DNA of 64,000 nucleotides from Bifidobacterium santillanense (GTDB lineage Bacteria; Actinomycetota; Actinomycetes; Actinomycetales; Bifidobacteriaceae). Shown here in pieces: positions 53,748 to 63,305 of the stretch (position 1 is the stretch's first letter; the number at the start of each line of letters is the position of its first letter). The DNA lies in assembly GCF_018555385.1 (NCBI RefSeq), contig NZ_JAFEJS010000003.1, positions 124,001 to 188,000 of the forward strand, read 5' to 3'. The notes beneath the pieces are model-generated. The model ran no database searches, had not been told where the DNA came from, and was given only the letters and a program-made list of their open reading frames with translations. The position numbers were made by a program, and so were the translations under genes.

Positions 53748-54710
53748 ATGAGTGACAACACCGCATCGCACAACGAAATCGCATACTTCGCCGGCGGCTG
53801 CTTCTGGGGCCTCGAACGCTACTTCCAGAACGTCGACGGCGTGACCGACACGACCGTCGGCTACGCGCAGTCCACGGTCGAGAACCCCACCTATGAGCAG
53901 GTCTGTTCCGGCGCGACCGACGCCGCCGAAACCGTCAAGGTCGAGTTCGATCCGTCGCGCGTGAGCCTGCGCACGCTCGCGCTGCTGTTCCTCGAGGTGA
54001 TCGACCCGTTCTCCGTCGACCAGCAGGGCGAGGACAGGGGACGCCAGTACCGCACCGGCATGTTCTTCACGTCCGACGCCCAGAAGTCGGTGTACATCGC
54101 CGCGATCGAGCAGCTCATCGACCGCATCCCGCAGCGTCCGGCCGTGCTCATCGAGGAGCTGCGCAACTTCTATCCGGCCGAGGCGAACCATCAGGACTAC
54201 CTGATCAACAACCCCAGCGGCTACTGCCACATCCCGCTCGCCGCGATCGCGAACGTGAAGCGTCGTCAGAAGTACGTCGGCAAGATCTGGGACCTGACGC
54301 TCGAGCAGTTCGCCGTGACGCAGAACGCCGCCACCGAGCGTCCGTTCGTCAACGAGTACGACCACACGTTCGAGCCGGGCATCTACGTGGACGTCGTCAG
54401 CGGCGAGCCGCTGTTCTCCTCGCGCGACAAGTTCGACTCCGGCTGCGGCTGGCCCGCGTTCTCCAAGCCACTCCGCGCCGATCTGGTGACCGAGCATGAG
54501 GACGACCGCGTGCCGGGCCGTCCGCGCATCGAGATCCGCACCTCGGACACCCAGATCCATCTGGGCCACGTCTTCACCGATGGTCCCGCGGACCGCGGCG
54601 GCCTGCGCTACTGCATGAACAGCGCGTCCCTGCGCTTCGTGCCGCGCTCGCGCATGGAGGAGGAAGGCTACGCCGACTGGATTCCCGCCGTCGACGGAGA
54701 TGAGAAGTAG
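53748..54710 (+). CDS. msrAB: Fused peptide methionine sulfoxide reductase MsrA-MsrB
   Basis: The protein is 320 residues. The MsrA domain (about 8-165) has the catalytic cysteine in [11 protein letters not shown] (Cys18) and [18 protein letters not shown]. The MsrB domain (about 190-320) has [21 protein letters not shown] and [12 protein letters not shown] (Cys near 289). It repairs both S- and R-methionine sulfoxide in the cytoplasm. The zinc-binding CxxC pairs of many MsrB proteins are not apparent. TAGGGT lies 7 nt before the ATG, and a similar promoter-like segment is duplicated 70-100 bp upstream. Confidence 0.95.
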   Translation: MSDNTASHNEIAYFAGGCFWGLERYFQNVDGVTDTTVGYAQSTVENPTYEQVCSGATDAAETVKVEFDPSRVSLRTLALLFLEVIDPFSVDQQGEDRGRQYRTGMFFTSDAQKSVYIAAIEQLIDRIPQRPAVLIEELRNFYPAEANHQDYLINNPSGYCHIPLAAIANVKRRQKYVGKIWDLTLEQFAVTQNAATERPFVNEYDHTFEPGIYVDVVSGEPLFSSRDKFDSGCGWPAFSKPLRADLVTEHEDDRVPGRPRIEIRTSDTQIHLGHVFTDGPADRGGLRYCMNSASLRFVPRSRMEEEGYADWIPAVDGDEK

Positions 54711-55035
54711 GCGGCGGCAGCGCTAGGTCATTGATCGGGACCTGCCGATAGTGCGGCGACGTTCCACGTCGGTAGGCCCCGGTCGGCCTCGGCTGGTGAA
54801 CGGCATCGGGCGTGCATGAACCGCGGCGTACTGTAGCCCCCGACGTGCCTTCGGTACAGCGCACACGTGAGTCATTCGAGCGTGGTCCGGCGTCAGAAAA
54901 GGCTGGGCAGGACGGTCAAACTAATCCACGACACACCCGGATAAGACCCACGTTTTGACCCTTAACCCAGCGCACGCGTAGTCGTTCGAGCGTGGTCACG
55001 GCATCGGTCGGTTCGGGCTGATGCGGAGAAAGCAA

Positions 55036-55065
55036 AAGGGCTGGAACCTTTCGGTTCCAGCCCTT
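55036..55065 (-). terminator. tRNA-Leu terminator
   Basis: A perfect 13-bp stem (AAGGGCTGGAACC, 4-nt loop) is followed on the minus strand by TTGCTTTCTCC, just behind the tRNA. In 54711-55035 I see only two imperfect direct repeats of about 33 bp (about 54859-54892 and 54970-55003, sharing TTCGAGCGTGGTC) and no gene. Confidence 0.85.
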
Positions 55066-55071
55066 ACTTGC

Positions 55072-55157
55072 TGGTGCGAGTGGAGGGAGTTGAACCCTCA
55101 CGAGCATACACTCACTGCCACCTGAAGACAGCGCGTCTACCATTCCGCCACACTCGC
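55072..55157 (-). tRNA. tRNA-Leu, anticodon CAG
   Basis: The sequence folds as a class II tRNA: acceptor GCGAGTG/CACTCGC, D-arm GCGGAATGGTAGACGC, anticodon stem CTGTC/GGCAG with loop TTCAGGT (anticodon CAG), a long variable arm, T-arm GAGGG-TTCAACT-CCCTC, and an encoded CCA end. It reads CUG codons, which are common in this GC-rich genome. Confidence 0.95.
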
Positions 55158-55169
55158 GAACAAGCAGAT

Positions 55170-55199
55170 AATTTAGCACAGCCTTCCGCATAAGGGCAA
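55170..55199 (-). promoter_or_regulatory. tRNA-Leu promoter
   Basis: On the minus strand TTGCCC (55199-55194) and TAAATT (55175-55170) are 18 bp apart, and the tRNA begins 12 nt downstream. The rest of 55200-55473 shows GC-rich repeats (GTGTGAACGT twice near 55380-55415) but no gene. Confidence 0.65.
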
Positions 55200-55426
55200 A
55201 TCTGAGGGTCCTTACGGCGTGTCGCCTTTATTTGCAAGGGTTTGTTCTACTGTGGTTCGCCTTCGCCGGCAACTTCCTTTGGGAAAACACGGTCCGAAAT
55301 CGTCTGATTCGGAGGGGACGCAGGTGGCGTGTACGGCAAGTCGTCCACACGCGAGCCCATTCGGAGCGGGCGTGCGGGCGTGTGAACGTCGGGGTGCGGG
55401 AGCGGGGTGTGAACGTGCGGGGTGCG

Positions 55427-55461
55427 GGGGCGCCACGCAGGCTTGGCACACGTGGCGCCCC
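55427..55461 (-). terminator. Hairpin behind the nitroreductase
   Basis: A perfect 11-bp stem, GGGGCGCCACG (55427-55437) with 55451-55461, lies 12 bp beyond the nitroreductase stop. It has no clear T-run. Confidence 0.55.
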
Positions 55462-55473
55462 CCGCGACGCGAT

Positions 55474-56388
55474 CTACCGCCACTCGACCCGGTGCGGTGC
55501 CGCGCCGATCTCGAAGTGGTACTTGGCACAACCCAGGCCGACGTGGGCGAACAGGCCGTCGAGCGCCTCGGCCGTGACCGTGCCGTCGGACGGGTGGAGC
55601 GTGAAGTGGAACGGCTGCTGGCTCAGCGACGTGGGTGCCGCCATCGCGGCCTCCATGCCTGCCCTGAACCAGTCGGGGACGTCCGCAAGGGGAGTGGCGG
55701 CGGCATCGGCATCAGTGTCGCCGGCGTCCCCGGATGCGCGCGGCTCCCCGGCGATGCCGTCGGGCGCGGAGGAACCGCCCTCGATGCTCGCCAGCTCCTC
55801 CATCGGCTTGGTGCGGCGTCGCCCGCCGGGGCGCGCGCCGTGGCCGAACGCGATCACCCACACGACCGATTCGCCGGCGTCCGCGTCCAGCGTCCACCAC
55901 GCGTCGTCCGCGCTCACGGCCTCGGCGCCGTCCAGCACGGCCCAGGATGTGTCCAATCCCAGCTGCACGGCGCGCAGGACGAGCCGTTCGCCGTAGTAGC
56001 CCACGCGCTCCTGCAGCGCGGCCGCGGCCTGCGAGACGGGCGTGCCCTCCGCGTCCTTGAACGACTGCAGGGTGGTGGCGGCATCGCCCGATCGCGTGGC
56101 GCCGCCAGCGCCGTTCGCGTCGGTCTCGCCGTCGTCGTTCGCGCTCCCGCTCCCGACCGCGCCGACCAGCGCGATCGCGTTGTGCACGCCCTTGAACCGC
56201 CCGTAGTGCGTCTTCAGGCCGAGGAACGCGTCGTCCAGTCCCGCGGCCATCTGGATGTGCAGTCCCGACTCGGCATTGCAGGCGTCGATTTCGGCCTGCA
56301 ACGCGGCCAGCACGTCCGGTGCGACCGGTTCGTCGGTATACGCGCGGATGGCGTGGCGCGCGTCGATCGCCTCAAGAAGACTCGTCAT
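55474..56388 (-). CDS. Nitroreductase-family protein
   Basis: The protein is 304 residues. The N-terminus (LLEAIDARHAIRAYTDEPV) is the FMN-binding nitroreductase start. The middle has a YGERLVLRAVQLGLDTSW segment and a late PTSLSQQPFHFTL, as in the longer putative nitroreductase (TM-nitroreductase) group. Two low-complexity acidic inserts (about 80-105 and 205-230) are unusual. The substrate is unknown; flavin-dependent reduction is likely. It begins 14 nt after tgt, so it is co-transcribed with it. Confidence 0.8.
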   Translation of the reverse strand: MTSLLEAIDARHAIRAYTDEPVAPDVLAALQAEIDACNAESGLHIQMAAGLDDAFLGLKTHYGRFKGVHNAIALVGAVGSGSANDDGETDANGAGGATRSGDAATTLQSFKDAEGTPVSQAAAALQERVGYYGERLVLRAVQLGLDTSWAVLDGAEAVSADDAWWTLDADAGESVVWVIAFGHGARPGGRRRTKPMEELASIEGGSSAPDGIAGEPRASGDAGDTDADAAATPLADVPDWFRAGMEAAMAAPTSLSQQPFHFTLHPSDGTVTAEALDGLFAHVGLGCAKYHFEIGAAPHRVEWR

Positions 56389-56401
56389 GACGTAACCTCC
56401 G

Positions 56402-57751
56402 TCACTTGCCGTAGAAATGCGCCAGCGACTCGTCGCGGAACTCCTCGAAGTAGCCGCCGTCGATCGCGTCGCGGATGTCGTCGAGCAGCTTCACGAAGAA
56501 GCGCTCGTTGTGGATCGTGGCGAGCGTGAATCCGGTGAACTCGCGCGCCCGCAGCAGATGGTCGACGTACGCGCGCGTGTAGTGGCGGCACGTGTAGCAG
56601 TCGCAGCCCTCCTCGAGCGGGCCGAAGTCGAACTTGTGCTGCGCGCGCTTGATGTTGTAGCGGCCGCGGCGCGTGTAGATCGCGCCGTTGCGGGCGCAGC
56701 GGGCCGGCGCCACGCAGTCGAACGTGTCGCCGCCGTTCTCGACGCACGCGAAGATGTCGTCCACCTCCGCGATGCCGAGCACGTGGCGCGGGCGGCTCTC
56801 CGGCATCGCGTCGCAGATCCACGCGCACGTGTCGCCGATGATGCGCTTCTCGATCGCGCCGCCGATGCCCACGCCGTCGAAGTCGAGTGAGGCGATCTGC
56901 TCGGCCGCGTGCCGGCGCAGGTCCTCGTAGTTCGCGCCCTGCACGACGCCGTACAGCGCCTGATACGGCTTGCCGAGGCGTTCGGCCGTGAGCCGCTCGT
57001 GCTCGGCGACGCAGCGCTTCGCCCAGCGGAACGTGCGCTCGACCGACTCCTCCTGGTACGAGCGCGTGTTCATCAGCGTCGTCAGTTCGTCGAACGCGAA
57101 CATGATGTCGGCGCCGAGCTTGTGCTGGATGCCCATCGAGATCTCGGCGGAGAAGCGGTGCTCGTCGCCGTTGAGGGGCGACTTGAACGTGACGCCGTCC
57201 TCGTCGACCCACGCCATGCGCTCCTTGCCCTTGGCGATGACGTCGTCCGACTTCATGCCGGTCACGTCCATCGCGAGCGTCTTCTTGAAGCCGACGCCCA
57301 GCGACATGACCTGGAATCCGCCCGAATCGGTGAACGTCGGGCCGTGCCAGTTCATGAACCGGCCGAGGCCGCCGGCCTGATCGAGCACGTCCTCGCCGGG
57401 GCGCTCGAACAGGTGGAACGCGTTGGCGAGCAGGCACTGCGCGCCGAGGTCGCTCATCGACTCGGGCAGGACGGCCTTCATCGCGCCCTGCGTGGACACC
57501 GGCACGAAGGCGGGCGTGCGGATGTCGCCGTGCGGGGTGTGCAGGATGCCGGTGCGGCCGTAGCGCGCACCATCGCGTCCTTTGCCGTCGGCGGCGTCGG
57601 ACAGGCGGGTGACGGTCTCGAACCGGAACACGGAACGGTCGCCGGGCATGCCGTCGGCGGCGCCGCGCGGGTGCAGATTGAGGTCGACGGCGCCGTCGGG
57701 GACGTCATCGACCGCGGGGGAGGAGGGGATATGTGCAGAAAGGTCGGTCAT
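56402..57751 (-). CDS. tgt: Queuine tRNA-ribosyltransferase
   Basis: The protein is 449 residues. It has TPAFVPVSTQGAMKAVLP, the active-site DSGGFQVMSLG, GVVQGANYEDLRRH, GVGIGGAIEKR and the zinc ligands CDCYTCRHYTRAYVDHLL. It exchanges guanine 34 of GUN anticodons for queuine or preQ1. A 45-residue N-terminal extension precedes the TIM barrel, and insertions lengthen it beyond the usual 375. Start 57751 (MTDLSAHIPSS) is supported by TAAAGT ending 7 nt upstream (57764-57759), a leaderless pattern. Confidence 0.93.
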   Translation of the reverse strand: MTDLSAHIPSSPAVDDVPDGAVDLNLHPRGAADGMPGDRSVFRFETVTRLSDAADGKGRDGARYGRTGILHTPHGDIRTPAFVPVSTQGAMKAVLPESMSDLGAQCLLANAFHLFERPGEDVLDQAGGLGRFMNWHGPTFTDSGGFQVMSLGVGFKKTLAMDVTGMKSDDVIAKGKERMAWVDEDGVTFKSPLNGDEHRFSAEISMGIQHKLGADIMFAFDELTTLMNTRSYQEESVERTFRWAKRCVAEHERLTAERLGKPYQALYGVVQGANYEDLRRHAAEQIASLDFDGVGIGGAIEKRIIGDTCAWICDAMPESRPRHVLGIAEVDDIFACVENGGDTFDCVAPARCARNGAIYTRRGRYNIKRAQHKFDFGPLEEGCDCYTCRHYTRAYVDHLLRAREFTGFTLATIHNERFFVKLLDDIRDAIDGGYFEEFRDESLAHFYGK

Positions 57752-57947
57752 AGCCTTCACTTTAGGCGAACAAGGGGATTGCGCAGTGTCCCTAGAAAGT
57801 CGGGAGAAGATTCACTCATCACTTCCAACAAACGTTCAGGAAACTTCCAGAGGTGGCGCTTTTACTCTTAGATAGCAATACGAACCGGCGGCGAGATTGC
57901 TGAAAAGAAAACCAAAGGTCGCCGGTCATATGAAGGAGCGAACGATT

Positions 57948-59840
57948 ATGGCTGATGAGCAGAACAACTGGGCCCCGCAGGGCGACCAGAACGCGCAGCC
58001 GCAGCGCGACGCGCAGGAAACGCAGCACATCCCGACCTCGGCGAACGCGGCGTCCGCGAAGGCCTCCGCCGAGCGTCCCACCGAGACGATCCCCCCGGTC
58101 GCCGGCGAGGTCAAGCCCGACTACGCCTCCGCCGCCGGCGAGCAGACCGTGGTCTCCAACAGGCCGACCGCCCCGGCCGCGGCGCCGCAGGCCGCTCCGC
58201 AGGGCCAGCCCGCGTACGGCCAGTACCGTCCGGCGCCGGAGTACGGTGCGTACGGTCCGACCCCGACCGCCCCGGCCCAGGGCCAGCCCGGCCAGTTCAA
58301 TCCGACTCAGGGTGCCCAGAACGCCGGTTTCGGCGGCGCACAGCAGCGTCAGGACCGCAACCCCTACACGAACTCCTCCAACCCGTTCGCGCCGTCCCCG
58401 TCCCCGACTTCGCCGAACGCGAACAACGGCAACCCGTTCGCCCCGCAGAACTCGGGCGATGCGGGCAACGGCGGCAACGGCAACGGCGGCCCGTTCGGCA
58501 ACCTGTTCGGCGGCCAGCCGTCCGACCCCAACCAGCCGGGCGCCGGCCAGCCCGGCGTTCCGGGCACCAAGTCCTCCAACGGCGTCGGCCGCCTCGTGGT
58601 GACCGGTGTGGTCGCCGCGCTCGTCTCCGCGGCCCTGTGCCTCGGCGTCGGCTACGCTGCCATCACCTCCGGCGCGGTCCGCGTCGCGACCACCAGCTCC
58701 CTGTCGAGCGTCGACTCCAGCAAGTCCGGCTCCGGCTCGGCCACCGCCAAGTCCGGCGAGGCGGTCGACTGGACGGCCGTCGCCGACGAGGTCTCCGGCG
58801 CCGTCGTCTCCATCCAGACCCAGCTGTCGAACGGCTCAGCCCAGGGCTCCGGCGCGATCCTCGACAAGGACGGCCACATCGTGACCAACAACCACGTGAT
58901 CTCCGGCGCGCAGAAGATCCAGGTGACGCTGTCCAACGGTCAGATGTACTCCGCGCAGGTCGTCGGCACCGACACCACCACCGATCTGGCCGTCATCAAG
59001 CTCGACAACCCGCCGAGCGACCTCAAGACCGTGAAGTTCGCCGATTCCGACAAGCTCGCGGTCGGTGAGAACATCATGGCCGTCGGCAACCCGCTCGGCT
59101 ACGACGACACCGCCACATCCGGCATCGTCTCCGCGCTCAACCGCCCGGTGACCGTGATGGACGACGACAACAACGACATCGTCACCAACGCCGTCCAGAT
59201 CGACGCGGCCATCAACCCCGGCAACTCCGGCGGTCCGACCTTCAACGCGGCCGGCGAGGTGATCGGCATCAACTCCTCGATCGCCTCCACCTCCAGCTCG
59301 TCGTCGTCCAGCTCCTCCGGCTCGATCGGCATCGGCTTCGCGATCCCGTCCAACCTCGTCAAGCGCGTCGCCAACGAGATCATCGAGAACGGCTCGGTCA
59401 AGCACGTGGCGCTCGGCATCACGATCACGTCCGACACGGTCGAGGCCGACGGCGTGACCCGCGCCGGCGCGAAGATCACCAAGGGCTCCTCCGGCTCCGC
59501 GGTCGTCTCCGGTTCCCCGGCCGACAAGGCCGGCCTGAAGGAGGGCGACACCATCGTGGCCTTCAACGGCAACGCGGTAAGCAGCAACGCCTCCCTGCTC
59601 GGCTACGTGCGTGCCGCCGCCCTCGGCGACAAGGTCACGCTGACCATCGTGCGCGACGACAAGACGATGGACGTCGACGTGACGCTCGACCAGCAGGAGG
59701 AGGCCGTCAACGGCTCCAACCGCTCCGAGTCCTCCAACGGCAACAGCCAGAACAACAACGGCAACGGTAACGGCAACAGCGACGGCAACGGCCAGGACGG
59801 CAGCGGCAGCGACAGCTTCGGCTTCCCGTTCGGCTGGTGA
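57948..59840 (+). CDS. htrA: HtrA/DegP-family membrane-anchored serine protease with PDZ domain
   Basis: The protein is 630 residues. A 210-residue Pro/Gln/Gly/Asn-rich cytoplasmic N-terminus is followed by one membrane helix (about 214-238) and a trypsin-like domain with His316 in TNNHVISG, Asp346 in TTTDLAVIKL and Ser427 in NPGNSGGPTFN. One PDZ domain (about 500-580, GSPADKAGLKEGDTIVAFNG) precedes an Asn/Gly/Ser-rich tail. It degrades or handles misfolded proteins outside the membrane. GAAGGAG precedes the ATG. The very long disordered head is typical of actinobacterial HtrA. Confidence 0.93.
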   Translation: MADEQNNWAPQGDQNAQPQRDAQETQHIPTSANAASAKASAERPTETIPPVAGEVKPDYASAAGEQTVVSNRPTAPAAAPQAAPQGQPAYGQYRPAPEYGAYGPTPTAPAQGQPGQFNPTQGAQNAGFGGAQQRQDRNPYTNSSNPFAPSPSPTSPNANNGNPFAPQNSGDAGNGGNGNGGPFGNLFGGQPSDPNQPGAGQPGVPGTKSSNGVGRLVVTGVVAALVSAALCLGVGYAAITSGAVRVATTSSLSSVDSSKSGSGSATAKSGEAVDWTAVADEVSGAVVSIQTQLSNGSAQGSGAILDKDGHIVTNNHVISGAQKIQVTLSNGQMYSAQVVGTDTTTDLAVIKLDNPPSDLKTVKFADSDKLAVGENIMAVGNPLGYDDTATSGIVSALNRPVTVMDDDNNDIVTNAVQIDAAINPGNSGGPTFNAAGEVIGINSSIASTSSSSSSSSSGSIGIGFAIPSNLVKRVANEIIENGSVKHVALGITITSDTVEADGVTRAGAKITKGSSGSAVVSGSPADKAGLKEGDTIVAFNGNAVSSNASLLGYVRAAALGDKVTLTIVRDDKTMDVDVTLDQQEEAVNGSNRSESSNGNSQNNNGNGNGNSDGNGQDGSGSDSFGFPFGW

Positions 59841-59933
59841 TTCCTGGCAGCCGATTTCAGCTGATTTCGACCGGTTCCGGCCGGTCTTGGCCGACCGGTT
59901 CCGACCGACCTCGACCACTTGACCTACTCTGAT

Positions 59934-59985
59934 GGGCCCCGAATCGTTCGCATCCACGCGGACGGTCCGGGGCCCGTCCTCGTTT
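59934..59985 (+). terminator. Probable htrA terminator
   Basis: GGGCCCCG (59934-59941) pairs with CGGGGCCC (59968-59975), followed by GTCCTCGTTT. Between here and 60350 lies a further stem (CGCCGGCG on both sides, about 60058-60090) but no gene. Confidence 0.6.
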
Positions 59986-60350
59986 CGGATCTCCGTGGCT
60001 CCCCGCGCCGCACATCCCGAAGGTCGCGTCAGGTTCCCGGACGGGGCACGATCGAATCGCCGGCGTGCAGTATGACGTCGTGCGCCGGCGGGTTGCGGTT
60101 GCGGACGGCACGGGGGCCTGTTAGGGTGGCCCCGATAACCGAATATCGAATCTTTACGCCGTGTATCGCGCGCGAAGCCGACGACGGTCCACCGGACCGG
60201 ACGGAAGGGCATGCGCCGATGGGTTAACAAGGCGTGATCGCACCATCGCCGTGCGTCACGTTTTGCTGACCGCCGAACCCGGCAGACCGGGTGGACCCGA
60301 ACGCAGCAAAGCGGCGCGTTCGGCCCTGATACCAACGTAAGGAGCATCAG

Positions 60351-63293
60351 ATGAGCACACTCATCGCATCCCCCGACCCCGTTCGTGAACCGGATGGTCA
60401 TCGGGCATCCGATTCCCCGCAACGAGACGTCACCGAATCCTCCTCATCCGTGCGGCCTGCCACCGATCATGACGATGTCCGTGTCTCCTCGGCGGCCCAA
60501 GCGCCGAAGACCCATGCCTCGGCAGGCCACGCTTCCGTCCGGCGAACCCCCATCGCCGCGGTCGCCGACCTGTGCCGGCGCGTGCCGATGCTGCCGGTCG
60601 TCGTGCTGTCCGTCATCCCGATCGCCCTCATGTGGAGGCTCAGGCCCTGGGGCGTAGCGCCATGGGCGCGCGGCTACCACGGGGCGCTCGCCGTCGATCC
60701 GTCGATCGGACAGTGGATCGTCGTCGCGCTCGTCGCGTACACGGTCGTCGACACCGTGCGCGGCATGATCGACGACATCCGCCATGGCCAGGTCGGCGTC
60801 GATCTGCTCGCCGTGATGGCGCTGCTGTCGACCCTCGCCGTCGGCGAATACTGGGCCAGCTGGGCGGTCGTCCTCATGATCACCTCCGGCGAGGCGATCG
60901 AGGAGTACGCGCAGTCGAAGGCCGAGGGCAGCCTGACCGCGTTGCTCTCGGCCGCGCCGCGGACCGCCCACGTCGTCACCCTGCCCGGCGTCGGCAGGGG
61001 AGTCGCGTCGGGCGTTGGCGGGAGAGCCGCGTCGGGCGTCGGCGGGGCCGACAGACCCGACGACGACGGGACTGCCGGCTCCGACGGGTCCGGCGCAGCC
61101 GCGCACCCCCGCGCCGCCCGCAACATCGCGCCGATCCGCGACACCGACGGATTCCGGCACGTGATGGCGTCCGCCTCGCGAGGAGGAACGTCTCGAGATG
61201 GCGGGGCGCCCCGGCCGCAGTACGGTTCCCACGCCGAAGGGGAGCCGTCCGTGCATCAGGCCGAGAGGAGTCGCGGCGAGTCCGCCCCGCATCCAGCCCG
61301 TGATGGCGCGGTCCCGAACTCGAACCTCCGAGGCGACGCCGTGTGCGCGCTGACCGGGCGGGACCCGGAGACCTGCGACCCCGTCGTCGCGAAGGCCGAC
61401 CGACGCGTGCGGCCCGGCGCCGACTCGCGCTTCGAGACCGTTCCGGTCGAACGCGTGCGGCTCGGCGACGTGATCATCGTCCTGCCCGGCGAGACCGTGC
61501 CGGTCGACGGCGAACTGCTCTCCGGTTCGGCCACGCTCGACCTGAGCGCCATCAACGGCGAACCCGTGCCGCGCGAGATCTACGCCGGTGCCCGCGTCAT
61601 GTCCGGCGCGGTCAACGGCTCGACCACGCTCGCCATGCGCGCCACCGAGGTCGCCGCCGACTCGCAGTACCAACGCATCCTCGCGCTCGTCAGCCAGGCG
61701 CAGGAGTCGCGCCCGGCCGTCGTGCGGACCGCCGACCGTCTGGCCGTGCCGTTCACCGTGATCTCGCTCGTGATCGCGGGCGTCGCGTGGGCGCTCGCCG
61801 GCACGCCGACCCGCTTCGCGCAGGTGCTCGTGCTCGCGACCCCCTGCCCGCTGCTCATCGCCGCGCCAGTCGCATACATCGCCGGCACCGGGCGACTGGC
61901 CGCCGCCGGCATCCTCATCAAGACGCAGGACGTGCTCGAGAACCTGGGCCGCGTCACGCAGGTGTTCTTCGACAAGACCGGCACCCTCACCGTCAAGCAG
62001 CCGCAGGTCGTCCGCGTCGAGATGGTGCCGGGCGGCGGTGCGTCGGCATCCCGTCTCGACGAGGACCACGTGCTGATGTTCGCCGGCGTGGTCGAGGGCT
62101 ACTCGGTCCACGTGCTCGCCAAGGGCATCGCCGCCGCCGGCCGAGAGGCGATCGAGCGTCTGCACGCGCGGTACGCGGCCGGTCGTCGCGACTGCCCCGA
62201 AGCCGGCGAACCGGGTCACGGTCGCGATTATCCGGTCGTGACGAACGTCCACGAGGAGCCCGGCAAGGGCATCTCGGCCGAGGTCAACGGCCATGCGGTG
62301 CGCGTCGGACGGCTCTCGTTCGCCGCCGCCGGCGACGACGGATTCCTGACCGCCGGTCTTGGCCGTGTCGATGCGACCTCCGACCGTGCCCCGGTTGAGA
62401 CGACGGCCGATTCCGGCCCCGCGGACAAGGGCCGCCGCCGGCTTCCGACTGAAGACAATCGACCGGACGTCCCCCGCACTTCCGCCCCCATTCCCACGCG
62501 TACCCGCTTCGGCATCGGCGCGGTCGAGGAAGAGGCATCCGAGCCCCACATCTCCCTGCGCACCCGCTTCGGCATGCTCGCCCCAGACGAGATGGCCTCC
62601 TACGTGGCGATCGACGGCCGTCTGACCGCCCGCATCGTGCTGCGCGACGTGCCGCGCTCCAACGCGCGCGAGGCCCTGACGCGCCTGCACGAGCTCGGCG
62701 TCGCCAAACTCGCGATGCTCACCGGCGACAAGCGCGCCTCGGCCGAGATCATCGCCCGCGAGGTCGGCATCGACGAAGTCCACGCCGAACTGTTCCCCGA
62801 GGACAAGGTGGCCGCGGTCCGTGCCGCGACGCACTCGACGTCGGGACGTGGGGAGACTCGCGACGCCGGCGTCGCCGGTGCGCCAGCCGCTCCGGCCGCG
62901 CGCGAACGGAACGGCAGGTCGGTCGTGCCGACCGGCGCACCCCGGTATGAGGTCACGATGATGGTCGGCGACGGCGTGAACGACGCGCCCGTGCTCGCCG
63001 CCGCGGATCTCGGCGTCGCGATGACCGACGGCACCTCCACCGCCGCATCCGAATCGGCGCAGGTCGTCATCATGAACGACGACATCGCCGCCGTGCCGCG
63101 CGCCATCGCCATCGCCCGCCGCACCAGGCGCGTCATGCTGCAGGCGGTCGTCCTCGGCCTCGCGCTCGCGCTCGTCGGCATGGTCGCGGCCGCGTTCGAT
63201 CTCATCCCGGTCGTCGTCGGCGCTTTCCTGCAGGAGGCGATCGACGTGGTCAGCATCCTGTGGGCCCTCACGGCCCTCCTCGACCGCGACTGA
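60351..63293 (+). CDS. P1B-type heavy-metal transporting ATPase with large insertions
   Basis: The protein is 980 residues, against about 620-750 for relatives. It has the phosphorylation motif VFFDKTGTLT (Asp near 541), the membrane metal-site VLATPCPLLIAAPVAYIAG (TPCPL near 497), A-domain LSGSATLDLSAINGEPVP, hinge MMVGDGVNDAPVLAAADLGV and a C-terminal helix pair. There is no N-terminal HMA domain. Three Gly/Ala/Arg/Asp-rich low-complexity insertions interrupt it, at about 215-360 (A-domain), 665-745 (N-domain) and 822-866 (before GDGVND). It exports a soft or transition metal; the metal is unassigned. AAGGAG precedes the ATG. Confidence 0.88.
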   Translation: MSTLIASPDPVREPDGHRASDSPQRDVTESSSSVRPATDHDDVRVSSAAQAPKTHASAGHASVRRTPIAAVADLCRRVPMLPVVVLSVIPIALMWRLRPWGVAPWARGYHGALAVDPSIGQWIVVALVAYTVVDTVRGMIDDIRHGQVGVDLLAVMALLSTLAVGEYWASWAVVLMITSGEAIEEYAQSKAEGSLTALLSAAPRTAHVVTLPGVGRGVASGVGGRAASGVGGADRPDDDGTAGSDGSGAAAHPRAARNIAPIRDTDGFRHVMASASRGGTSRDGGAPRPQYGSHAEGEPSVHQAERSRGESAPHPARDGAVPNSNLRGDAVCALTGRDPETCDPVVAKADRRVRPGADSRFETVPVERVRLGDVIIVLPGETVPVDGELLSGSATLDLSAINGEPVPREIYAGARVMSGAVNGSTTLAMRATEVAADSQYQRILALVSQAQESRPAVVRTADRLAVPFTVISLVIAGVAWALAGTPTRFAQVLVLATPCPLLIAAPVAYIAGTGRLAAAGILIKTQDVLENLGRVTQVFFDKTGTLTVKQPQVVRVEMVPGGGASASRLDEDHVLMFAGVVEGYSVHVLAKGIAAAGREAIERLHARYAAGRRDCPEAGEPGHGRDYPVVTNVHEEPGKGISAEVNGHAVRVGRLSFAAAGDDGFLTAGLGRVDATSDRAPVETTADSGPADKGRRRLPTEDNRPDVPRTSAPIPTRTRFGIGAVEEEASEPHISLRTRFGMLAPDEMASYVAIDGRLTARIVLRDVPRSNAREALTRLHELGVAKLAMLTGDKRASAEIIAREVGIDEVHAELFPEDKVAAVRAATHSTSGRGETRDAGVAGAPAAPAARERNGRSVVPTGAPRYEVTMMVGDGVNDAPVLAAADLGVAMTDGTSTAASESAQVVIMNDDIAAVPRAIAIARRTRRVMLQAVVLGLALALVGMVAAAFDLIPVVVGAFLQEAIDVVSILWALTALLDRD

Positions 63294-63305
63294 TCCGTCG
63301 AACGG

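Noticed and set aside
55219..56529. 436-codon plus-strand ORF
   Set aside because: It is antisense to the nitroreductase and overlaps the tRNA promoter region, with no recognisable domain.
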